In this document: positions 1 through 4,941 of the stretch, one piece after another | Position numbering within the stretch: the stretch's first letter is position 1 | How the letters are laid out: each line of letters opens with the position of its first letter | NCBI GenBank assembly: GCA_024642645.1 | Contig: JAHEAS010000261.1 | Span: forward strand, 1-5,705 | Length of the DNA: 5,705 bases | Origin: Saprospirales bacterium | Lineage (GTDB): Bacteria > Bacteroidota > Bacteroidia > Chitinophagales > Saprospiraceae | Direction of reading: 5' to 3' | The notes under the pieces: generated by a model | What the model was told of the DNA's origin: nothing | What the model saw: only the letters and a program-made list of their open reading frames with translations | Database searches by the model: none | Translations under genes and position numbers: made by a program

Positions 1-449
1 ATGTTGAAGTAAATATTGCGCACTGCTGCCACCGTGTTCACCACTTGCTCCTTCACCACTAGCTCGCCCGTCCGGGCAATTTCGAGGGTTTTATCCTTCG
101 TAACGAACATTTTCATGCCATCGAAAAGCGTCCAGTTCAATCCCACGGAAGCGTTCAGGTTGTTCGAGACCACATTGTTCCGTTCCCGAACAGTTCCATC
201 CGAAAACTCCTGCCGCTGGTCGTTGTTGTTCCAGACCGTGCCGAGCGTGGCGTTAAGACGTGGTGCCAATGCCCAGTTCACGTAACTTGCATCCAGAGAA
301 GTTATCGCTGCCTCGTTTTTGGCCAACAGGATGCCGTAGTTCTGTGCCAATGCAGCACCAACGGCCTCCTCCAGCGTCAATATTTGTTGGGAAAAAATAG
401 GCGATACGCCCAAAAAAAATGCGAATACTGCGGGTGTAAATCTTTTCAT
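1..449 (-). CDS. TolC-family outer membrane efflux protein, N-terminal part (3' end beyond window)
   Basis: Reading from the ATG at 449-447, 149 complete codons are visible before the left edge. Residues 1-20 (MKRFTPAVFAFFLGVSPIFS) form a signal peptide with probable cleavage before QQ. The mature start, ILTLEEAVGAALAQNYGIL, followed by AKNEA, is the typical N-terminus of Bacteroidota TolC-like proteins, and the later stretches LNASVGLNWTLFDGMKMF and VVNTVAAVRNIYFN fit the first beta-strand and long helix of that family. Members form trimeric outer-membrane channels that export drugs, metals or proteins together with inner-membrane pumps; the substrate cannot be told here. The gene begins 88 bp after phoU on the same strand, but a promoter-like site in the gap and the unrelated role suggest its own transcription unit. 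About two thirds of a usual 430-480 residue protein is missing because of the window edge, not from damage. Confidence 0.88.
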   Translation of the reverse strand, partial: MKRFTPAVFAFFLGVSPIFSQQILTLEEAVGAALAQNYGILLAKNEAAITSLDASYVNWALAPRLNATLGTVWNNNDQRQEFSDGTVRERNNVVSNNLNASVGLNWTLFDGMKMFVTKDKTLEIARTGELVVKEQVVNTVAAVRNIYFN

Positions 450-470
450 GGCCAACTTTGGATTTTGCCC

Positions 471-478
471 CAAAGCTA
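471..478 (-). promoter_or_regulatory. Candidate Bacteroidota -7 promoter element for the tolC-like gene
   Basis: On the minus strand this reads TAGCTTTG, which fits the Bacteroidota -7 consensus TAnnTTTG, 21 bp before the tolC-like ATG. No convincing TTTG -33 element is seen at the expected spacing of about 19 bp. A short inverted repeat (CTTTGG at 456-461 with CCAAAG at 470-475) overlaps the same place. Chance occurrence is possible: the same octamer also occurs at 4891-4898 inside a hairpin. Confidence 0.3.
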
Positions 479-502
479 ACGCAAAAACCCGCAGCCACTC
501 TA

Positions 503-537
503 AACTCGGAACTCAAAACTCAAAACTCAAAACTTCT
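503..537. repeat. Heptamer tandem array (unit AACTCAA), phoU-tolC gap
   Basis: Five consecutive 7-bp units lie here: one AACTCGG, three perfect AACTCAA (510-530) and one AACTTCT. The array ends exactly next to the phoU stop codon (538-540). Unlike the other gaps, no inverted partner arm is visible, so no strong hairpin is expected. Confidence 0.85.
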
Positions 538-1218
538 TCACTCATCTCCTTCTTTCTTCTTTTTCTTTTTGTGCTTCAATACTTTAGCCTCAAAGTAGAA
601 AATGATTTCTTCCGCAATGTTCTTCGATTGGTCGCCCACCCGTTCCAGTTTTCTAATCATGGAAAGCACCAACAGGCAGTTGCGCACTTGGTCTGGGTAG
701 TTTTTGATGCTTTCTTCCACCCGGTCTAGGGCTTCTTCGTCAATTTTGTCAAGGATTTTGTCACGTTTGAAAATGGTACGGGCCAAGCGGGTATCCTCTT
801 TGTCAAAGGCCTCCAGGGTATCGGCCATCATCTCGTTGGCAACGGCGTACATTTCCAAGATTTTGGTATGCTCCAGAATGTCTTTGTTGAAGTCCGTGTC
901 GGCATCCAGCACGAAGTCAGCCACGCTGGCTGCGATATCGCCGATGCGCTCTAGATTGTTGCCGATTTTCAATGCTGCCAGTACCAGCCTAAGGTCAGTC
1001 GCTACCGGTTGGAAAAGTGCAAAAATATTCTCGCAGTCCTTGTCAATCTTCAGCTCGTAGGAGTTGACCCGCTTTTCGTTCTCCACCACCTCTTCTGCGA
1101 GGTCACGGTCGAAATTATTGAGGGCATCCCTTCCCTTTTCCATTTGATTGAGTACCAGCCGCCACATATCAATGATGTCGGCCTTGAGCATGGTGAGTTC
1201 GGAATCTAAGTGAGTCAT
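538..1218 (-). CDS. phoU: PhoU, phosphate signalling / Pst transport regulator
   Basis: This is a 226-residue, nearly all-helical protein of usual PhoU length. It has the two-fold repeated architecture of the family: the first half carries ATDLRLVLAALKIGNNLERIGD-type sequence (ATDLR at 73-77, LERIGD at 89-94), and the second half repeats it as RKLERVGD (189-196) followed by QSKNIAEE. The acidic residues of these motifs bind metal clusters in characterised PhoU proteins. PhoU is a peripheral cytoplasmic protein that connects the PstSCAB transporter to the sensor kinase and restrains uptake when phosphate is ample; no kinase gene is in this window. The ATG at 1218-1216 gives the expected N-terminus. 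The C-terminus ends in a run of six lysines followed by EGDE (217-226), beyond the conserved fold. It is the last pst-linked gene, but is separated from pstB by 593 bp that hold a relic gene, which may weaken co-transcription. Confidence 0.95.
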   Translation of the reverse strand: MTHLDSELTMLKADIIDMWRLVLNQMEKGRDALNNFDRDLAEEVVENEKRVNSYELKIDKDCENIFALFQPVATDLRLVLAALKIGNNLERIGDIAASVADFVLDADTDFNKDILEHTKILEMYAVANEMMADTLEAFDKEDTRLARTIFKRDKILDKIDEEALDRVEESIKNYPDQVRNCLLVLSMIRKLERVGDQSKNIAEEIIFYFEAKVLKHKKKKKKEGDE

Positions 1219-1224
1219 CTTAAT

Positions 1225-1259
1225 TAATGATGAATGATTAATGATGAATGATTAATGAG
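1225..1259. repeat. Heptamer tandem array (TAATGAT / GAATGAT units) upstream of phoU
   Basis: Five 7-bp units alternate TAATGAT, GAATGAT, TAATGAT, GAATGAT and TAATGAG, so the array can also be read as a perfect 14-bp repeat twice. It starts 6 bp upstream of the phoU ATG and therefore occupies the expected translation-initiation leader. The AATGATG core has the same orientation as the array at 1711-1738 on the other side of the four-helix-bundle relic, and is inverted relative to 1797-1814. Confidence 0.85.
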
Positions 1260-1391
1260 GTTCATGTAAAAAGAAAATTAATAGCTGCAATTGTGATTGC
1301 AATTATACTGATTGCGATTATGCCGAGCTTTTTCTATTTGGTTATTATGGAGCTCCGTACTAAGTTCATTACTTCTTTGCTATCGTTGTAA
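1248..1391 (+). CDS. Possible small single-pass membrane peptide, antisense to the relic gene (doubtful)
   Basis: A 47-codon open frame begins at an ATG inside the heptamer array and ends at TAA (1389-1391). The translation has a basic stretch (VKRK) followed by a strongly hydrophobic run, LIAAIVIAIILIAIM, and then PSFFYLV, ending in a polar tail. This looks like one membrane helix. No ribosome site or promoter is evident, it overlaps the 3' end of the relic on the other strand, and the hydrophobic run derives from a local GCAATT/GATTGC-like low-complexity stretch, so it may be a chance frame. It is the only frame on the plus strand in the window that looks at all protein-like. Confidence 0.15.
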   Translation: MINEVHVKRKLIAAIVIAIILIAIMPSFFYLVIMELRTKFITSLLSL

Positions 1392-1679
1392 AGCGACTCA
1401 TATTCCGAATCGTTTATAATAGTTGGTTGCAAATAACACTTCGAGCCAAAACTGTGTCTCTCCTATCTCTTTTTGGGCTATGCCCAATTTATGTATAAAA
1501 TCCGGTCCTGATTCAGCATTTGCGGCCTCTCGCACCATCGCTCCGGGGCTTGTTCCGCTTCGTATTATTTGCTTGCTAATAATGAATTCTTTTTTTTCTT
1601 CGATTAAGTACTTGCCTAATTTCACTATCCGAACAGCAAACTGAAATGATTTTTGACCCAATGGGTCATCCCTTCTAAT
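1334..1679 (-). pseudogene. Four-helix-bundle (23S rRNA intervening-sequence type) gene, frameshifted relic
   Basis: The first frame encodes QKSFQFAVRIVKLGKYL, then EEKKEFIISKQIIRSGTS, then VREAANAES and DFIHKLGIAQKE, and FWLEVLFATNY. This is the unmistakable core of the four-helix-bundle family first known from proteins encoded inside 23S rRNA intervening sequences and found as solo genes across Bacteroidota. After NY the frame ends early (YKRFGI, stop at 1400-1398). Dropping one base within 1418-1421 joins it to INDSEYESLYNDSKEV and then MNLVRSSIITK with a stop at 1336-1334. That is the family's usual C-terminus, giving about 108 residues or slightly more, close to the normal 110-125. No ATG or GTG exists between the upstream in-frame TGA (1697-1695) and the core; only a TTG (1661-1659) inside the conserved region, or an ATT (1679-1677) placed exactly where an ATG would be expected before RRDDPLGQKSF. 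Both defects point to decay. It lies on the same strand as pstB and phoU, so it would be transcribed with them. Function of such solo proteins is unknown. Confidence 0.8.
1654..1668. repeat. 15-bp palindrome TGACCCA-A-TGGGTCA
   Basis: Two perfect 7-bp arms flank a single central base, at the 5' end of the four-helix-bundle relic. It could be a dimeric regulator site or a small hairpin, but it also overlaps codons of the relic (around DDPLGQK), so it may be coincidental. Confidence 0.3.
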
Positions 1680-1710
1680 TAGTAGTAGCTTTGCTCATAA
1701 CCGCTTATTT

Positions 1711-1738
1711 AATGATGAATTATAAATGATGAATCAAG
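1711..1738. repeat. Heptamer array (AATGATG-like) between pstB and the relic
   Basis: Four 7-bp units are seen: AATGATG, AATTATA, AATGATG and AATCAAG. Bases 1722-1734 (ATAAATGATGAAT) are perfectly complementary to 1797-1809, giving a 13-bp stem with a 62-base loop. The units have the same orientation as the array at 1225-1259, so the relic gene is bracketed by direct heptamer arrays. Confidence 0.75.
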
Positions 1739-1796
1739 CAGTGTTTCCTCATTAATCCATGCAATAACCAAACAAATTTAGCACACCCTTCCCTCC

Positions 1797-1814
1797 ATTC
1801 ATCATTTATCATTA
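1797..1814. repeat. Inverted heptamer array overlapping the pstB stop codon
   Basis: Units ATTCATC (1797-1803) and ATTTATC (1804-1810), followed by ATTA, run into the pstB stop codon (1814-1812). This is the inverted partner of the 1711-1738 array. On the pstB transcript it would form the 5' arm of a stem just after the coding region. The 60 bases between the two arms show no gene or recognisable site. Confidence 0.75.
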
Positions 1815-2570
1815 CCCAAAGCGCCCTGAAATATAGTTTTCCGTTTCCTGTTTCGATGGATTGGTAAAAATCTTCCTTGTCTTACCAAATTCAATCAGGC
1901 TACCAAGATAGAAAAAACCTGTGTAATCGCTCACACGACCAGCTTGTTGCATGTTATGGGTCACGATGACGATGGTGAATTCTGATTTCAATTCAAAAAT
2001 CAAGTCCTCGATTTTGCCTGTGGAGATGGGGTCAAGCGCTGAGGCAGGTTCATCCATCAAAATAATCGATGGCTCAATGGCCAAAGCCCGGGCAATGCAA
2101 AGCCGTTGCTGCTGTCCACCAGAAAGCTCGAAGGCTGATTTTTTTAGTTTATCCTTCACCTCGTCCCAAAGCGCCGCTTGGTGCAGCGTCTTCTCTACTT
2201 GCCCTTCAATAAACGACTTGTCCGTGATGCCGTTCACCCGCAAACCGTAGGCCACGTTCTCAAAAATACTCTTTGGAAATGGGTTTGGTTTCTGAAAAAC
2301 CATACCAACATTGCGCCGCAGGGCGTCAATCTTAGTGGCTTTTATTTTGTAAATGTTCTCCCCGTCCAGCAGCACCTTTCCGGTAATACGGGTTTCTGGA
2401 ATGAGGTCGTTCATCCGGTTGAAAAGCCGGAGGTAGGTGGACTTCCCACAGCCGGAAGGCCCAATCAGTGCCGTCACTGAATTCTCCGGGATGCCCAAAG
2501 AAATATCCTTCAGCGCATGAAAATCGCCGTAGTGCAAGTTGACGTCTATGGTCTCGATTTTGTTTGACAT
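1812..2570 (-). CDS. pstB: Phosphate ABC transporter ATP-binding protein PstB
   Basis: This 252-residue ATPase has the usual PstB length. Landmarks in order are the Walker A GPSGCGKST (37-45), the Q-loop glutamine at 93 within QKPNPFPKSIFENVAYG (the NPFP-S-I-ENV stretch is diagnostic of PstB among ABC ATPases), the ABC signature LSGGQQQR (149-156), the Walker B ILMDEP with catalytic glutamate 174, the D-loop SALDP (177-181), and the switch histidine 205 in VTHNM. RLFNRMNDLIP after Walker A is also typical of PstB. It sits on the cytoplasmic face as a dimer and powers phosphate import through PstC-PstA. ATG at 2570-2568 gives a normal N-terminus. It follows pstA by 87 bp. The stop codon lies inside a heptamer array. 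Confidence 0.97.
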   Translation of the reverse strand: MSNKIETIDVNLHYGDFHALKDISLGIPENSVTALIGPSGCGKSTYLRLFNRMNDLIPETRITGKVLLDGENIYKIKATKIDALRRNVGMVFQKPNPFPKSIFENVAYGLRVNGITDKSFIEGQVEKTLHQAALWDEVKDKLKKSAFELSGGQQQRLCIARALAIEPSIILMDEPASALDPISTGKIEDLIFELKSEFTIVIVTHNMQQAGRVSDYTGFFYLGSLIEFGKTRKIFTNPSKQETENYISGRFG

Positions 2571-2577
2571 GTCTTGA

Positions 2578-2666
2578 ATTTACGATTTACGATTTACGAT
2601 TTACGATTGGCGGAAATACTTCCCAATCGTAAATCGTAAATCATAAATCCAAAATCATCAATTCAT
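2578..2666. repeat. Inverted heptamer arrays forming a strong hairpin, pstA-pstB gap
   Basis: The left arm has four perfect ATTTACG units (2578-2605). The right arm runs AATCGTA, AATCGTA, AATCATA, AATCCAA, AATCATC, AATTCAT (2625-2666) and decays with distance, entering the pstA stop codon (2660-2658) and its last two codons. Bases 2591-2610 are perfectly complementary to 2623-2642, a 20-bp stem with a 12-base loop, and pairing could continue outward with mismatches. In the pst mRNA this would be a large hairpin filling most of the gap between pstA and pstB. It lacks a terminal T-run, so a role as processing or stability element is more likely than termination. Confidence 0.85.
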
Positions 2667-3536
2667 TTTCACTTTTTTTCCAAAATAATTGCGGAGCAAA
2701 GCTGCTAAAATATTGACGATAAGTACGATAGCTACCAGCACAAAGGCCGTCCCATAGGCTATTGGGCGGCTTGCCTCAATCTGCGTGCCGCTGGTCGAAA
2801 TTACATAAAGATGGTACGGAAGCGCCATGCACTGGTCCATAATGCTGTTGGGCAATCTTGGTAAAAAATAGGCAGCTACGGTGAATAGTATTGGTGCCGT
2901 CTCACCTGATACCCGCCCCACGGCAAGAATGAGCCCTGTCAAGATATTCGGCAAGGCGATGGGCAACACTACCTTCCTAATGGTGTAAAGCTTGGAGCCA
3001 CCGAGGGCATAACTTGCCTGCCGGAATGTGTCATCCACTGACTTGAGTGATTCCTCAGTGGTGCGGATGACGATGGGTAGCGCCAGCAGCCCAAGTGTCA
3101 AAGAGCCAGCGAGAATGCTTGCTCCAAAGCCCATTTGGTTCACAAACAGCGCCATGCCGAAAAGACCAAAAATGATACTGGGAACGCCTGCCAAGTTGTT
3201 CGTCATCATGTTGATGAAGCGCTTCATAGGTCCAGATACAGCGTATTCGTTGACATAGATACCTGCCATTACGCCCACCGGAAATGCAAACAACATGCTG
3301 CCTCCGACCAAATAAAGCGTGCCAATAATGGCTGGATAGATACCACCTTTCGTCATGCCATCTGTGGGCATGGCTGTTAGAAACTCCCAGCTGATAACTC
3401 CAATCCCTTGTTTGATGATGAAAAATAGGATGAGGAACAACAGCGCCACGATACCGTAGCTGATGCCCTTAGATACGCCAAACATCACGGCTTGCCCTAT
3501 TTTTTTTCGTCGGTCGTTGCTTTCAGGAAAGGTCAT
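2658..3536 (-). CDS. pstA: Phosphate ABC transporter permease PstA
   Basis: This 292-residue inner-membrane protein has the expected PstA length. After a basic cytoplasmic N-terminus (NDRRKK), the first membrane helix spans about 25-41, and the conserved permease domain starts at about 66 (GIYPAIIGTLYLV). Further marks are NNLAGVPSIIFGLFG (113-127), the EAA-type coupling loop QASYALGGSKLYTIRKVVLP (173-192) that docks on PstB, and GRVSGETAPILFT (207-219), where GETAP is characteristic of PstA as opposed to GETMA in PstC. A last membrane helix lies near 265-285. Together with PstC it forms the phosphate channel. ATG at 3536-3534 is a clear start; the gene lies 72 bp after pstC and 87 bp before pstB, in one presumed operon. 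Confidence 0.96.
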   Translation of the reverse strand: MTFPESNDRRKKIGQAVMFGVSKGISYGIVALLFLILFFIIKQGIGVISWEFLTAMPTDGMTKGGIYPAIIGTLYLVGGSMLFAFPVGVMAGIYVNEYAVSGPMKRFINMMTNNLAGVPSIIFGLFGMALFVNQMGFGASILAGSLTLGLLALPIVIRTTEESLKSVDDTFRQASYALGGSKLYTIRKVVLPIALPNILTGLILAVGRVSGETAPILFTVAAYFLPRLPNSIMDQCMALPYHLYVISTSGTQIEASRPIAYGTAFVLVAIVLIVNILAALLRNYFGKKVKMN

Positions 3537-3546
3537 TTTATTATTT

Positions 3547-3613
3547 GAGAATTAGAATTGATAATTAGGGGCAGCCCCAATTATCAATTCTCAATTTTTA
3601 ATTATCAATTATC
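3547..3613. repeat. Heptamer array with GC-capped hairpin, pstC-pstA gap
   Basis: From 3579 to 3613 there are five 7-bp units: AATTATC, AATTCTC, AATTTTT, AATTATC and AATTATC. The last contains the pstC stop codon (3611-3609). On the left, GAGAATT and GATAATT-like units run in the opposite sense. GAATTGATAATT (3555-3566) pairs perfectly with AATTATCAATTC (3579-3590), and after one bulged A the stem is capped by GGGG (3568-3571) pairing with CCCC (3575-3578) around a 3-base loop. The gap between pstC and pstA is almost entirely this structure. Confidence 0.8.
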
Positions 3614-4802
3614 GCCGCTTCGCAGATACCCGCTCCACTAACAAGTTGATTATCAACGTAATAATGAACAAAATGCACCCAAGTGCAAACAGCGCCTTAA
3701 AATGCAGGCCGCCAAATGGCGCCTCTCCTAACTCGGCGGCGATGGTAGCTGGGATGGTACGCACAGGCTGCAATAGCGAGTGCGGCATGATGGCTGAGTT
3801 GCCCGTGACCATCAAGGCTGCCATAGTTTCGCCAATGGCCCGACCGATACCAAGTATGGCGGCGGCCGTAATGCCTGATGCGGCGTAAGGCACAATCACC
3901 TTGCGGATGGTTTGCCATTGCGAAGCACCCAAAGCAAGGCTGGCCTCTTTCATAGCACGGGGGGTGGTGCGCAGGGCATCCTCCGAAACAGTAATGATGG
4001 TTGGCAGGGCCATAATGGCCAACACGATGCTACCTGCCAATGCCGTTTCACCAACAGGCAGGTTGAAAGTATTTTGCACAAATGGTACGATGACCACGAG
4101 GCCGAAGAAACCATACACCACAGAAGGGATGCCTGCGAGAAGTTCGATAATGGGTTTTAGGATTTTACGCACTCGGTCGTCTGCGATTTCGGCCAAGTAA
4201 ATGGAGGCGGCCAAACCCAATGGCAGTGCGAAGAGAATGGCAAAAAAGGAAACCAGCAGTGTGCCAAGCAAAAGGGGCATTATGCCCATTCGAGCGGCTG
4301 GGCGGCTGGTGGGAAACCACTCGGTGTCAGAAATGAAGGTGGAAAAAGAGACTTTGTCCACTTCGACTTCTTTGGCGCTTTTGAGTAGGCCGACCGTTTG
4401 TTTTTCAGGGAAAAAGCCAATGGCGCCAGGTAGGCTATCCATGTAGCTGTCAATGCATTTTGGCAAGTACTCGAACTTTGGGCCAAGTTGTTCGGCCGTA
4501 AACGCCTCGCCAAGTTCGTCGAGGGTGAAGAGTTCGATAGGTTGGTCATTGCCGCCGATGGCTTTCCAGTTGTCTATTTTTTGGTCAAAAATATCCTTGA
4601 TTTGGGCTGCGTCAAGTTCTTTAACGGGGTTGGAGTTGTGCACCCAAAGTGTAGAACCTTCATCGACTGGCGATAGGTTGAAAAACGAGATGCCTTCTTT
4701 GAAAAGGAAAATAACAATGAGCAGTACGATGAACCCAGAGGAGTAACCGCAGATTTTTATCAAACGCTCGAATACCGGCTCAGTAATTTTTCTTAGTCGC
4801 AT
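3609..4802 (-). CDS. pstC: Phosphate ABC transporter permease PstC with PstS-like periplasmic insert
   Basis: From ATG 4802-4800 this is 397 residues, about 80-110 longer than common PstC. The first membrane helix is about 21-41 (FIVLLIVIFLFKEG). The permease domain resumes at TEWFPTS (160-166) and MGIMPLLLGTLLVS (172-185), with LLAGIPSVVYGFFG (221-234), the EAA-type coupling loop EASLALGASQWQTIRKVIVP (286-305) and GRAIGETMA (320-328), where GETMA marks PstC. A final helix precedes the basic end AKRR. Between helix 1 and the permease domain, residues about 50-137 resemble a phosphate-binding protein (see separate entry). With PstA it forms the inner-membrane phosphate channel driven by PstB. 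The open frame extends upstream to a TTG at 4856, but the ATG fits the family start (basic residues then helix 1) and is preferred. The gap to pstS is then 139 bp. Confidence 0.93.
   Translation of the reverse strand: MRLRKITEPVFERLIKICGYSSGFIVLLIVIFLFKEGISFFNLSPVDEGSTLWVHNSNPVKELDAAQIKDIFDQKIDNWKAIGGNDQPIELFTLDELGEAFTAEQLGPKFEYLPKCIDSYMDSLPGAIGFFPEKQTVGLLKSAKEVEVDKVSFSTFISDTEWFPTSRPAARMGIMPLLLGTLLVSFFAILFALPLGLAASIYLAEIADDRVRKILKPIIELLAGIPSVVYGFFGLVVIVPFVQNTFNLPVGETALAGSIVLAIMALPTIITVSEDALRTTPRAMKEASLALGASQWQTIRKVIVPYAASGITAAAILGIGRAIGETMAALMVTGNSAIMPHSLLQPVRTIPATIAAELGEAPFGGLHFKALFALGCILFIITLIINLLVERVSAKRR
4392..4649 (-). other. PstS-like segment embedded in PstC (residues about 52-137)
   Basis: In PstC, LWVHNSNPVKELDAAQ then QIKDIFDQKIDNWKAIGG and QPIELFTLDE line up with the neighbouring PstS: VIVHPDNKVGQLTREQ then QLEKIFTGEVKNWKEVGG and APIVAYSRES. 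Further along, PGAIGFF matches KGAIGYI. The order of the blocks is conserved. The PstS phosphate-binding SSSGTYEFF stretch is replaced by ELGEAFTAEQ, so this segment probably does not bind phosphate in the same way. Its place after helix 1 puts it on the periplasmic side, where PstS docks. A docking or gating role is an inference. Confidence 0.75.
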
Positions 4803-4872
4803 GGATGAGTGGTTCGGCAGATGGATTTGAAAATTTTTCAAACCTAGCAATTCCAAAGAATCGCAAAAGTCT

Positions 4873-4917
4873 AAAAAACGGCAACAGTCGCAAAGCTAAA
4901 ATGCAAGCTTTGCGACT
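4873..4917 (-). terminator. Hairpin with T-rich tail between pstS and pstC, possible attenuator
   Basis: On the minus strand, AGTCGCAAAGCT (4917-4906) and its perfect complement at 4897-4886 form a 12-bp stem with an 8-base loop. Seven bases after the stem comes a run of six T (4878-4873). The spacing is looser than in a canonical intrinsic terminator, so partial termination or mRNA 3'-end protection of pstS is more likely than a full stop. This arrangement is common after binding-protein genes, which are needed in excess over permease genes. Confidence 0.5.
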
Positions 4918-4941
4918 ATTTACACAAAAATCATCGCTAAT

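Noticed and set aside
253..516. Minus-strand 87-codon frame overlapping the tolC-like gene
   Set aside because: Another frame on the same strand encodes a clear signal peptide and TolC N-terminus; this one has no protein-like character and overlaps the repeat array.
503..537. CRISPR-like short repeat array
   Set aside because: Units are 7 bp with no spacers; this is a simple tandem repeat.
448..729. Plus-strand 93-codon frame with a hydrophobic stretch
   Set aside because: It is antisense to phoU; the hydrophobic run is the mirror of the phoU lysine tail codons.
1423..1644. Plus-strand 73-codon frame across the relic gene
   Set aside because: It mirrors the four-helix-bundle coding strand, which has strong family motifs, whereas this frame has none.
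1398..1661. Intact 87-residue four-helix-bundle protein starting at TTG
   Set aside because: The TTG lies inside the conserved N-terminal region and the C-terminal helix continues in another frame, so a decayed gene explains the data better.
1334..1679. Accessory (Avd-like) protein of a diversity-generating retroelement
   Set aside because: Avd proteins share the four-helix fold, but no reverse transcriptase, template repeat or variable repeat is present, and the sequence fits the solo 23S-intervening-type family.
4803..4856. N-terminal extension of PstC to a TTG start
   Set aside because: The extra 18 residues have no family support, and the ATG at 4802 gives the normal start.
4891..4898. 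-7 promoter element for pstC
   Set aside because: TAGCTTTG fits the consensus but lies within a perfect hairpin and has no -33 element at the right spacing; kept only as a weak alternative.
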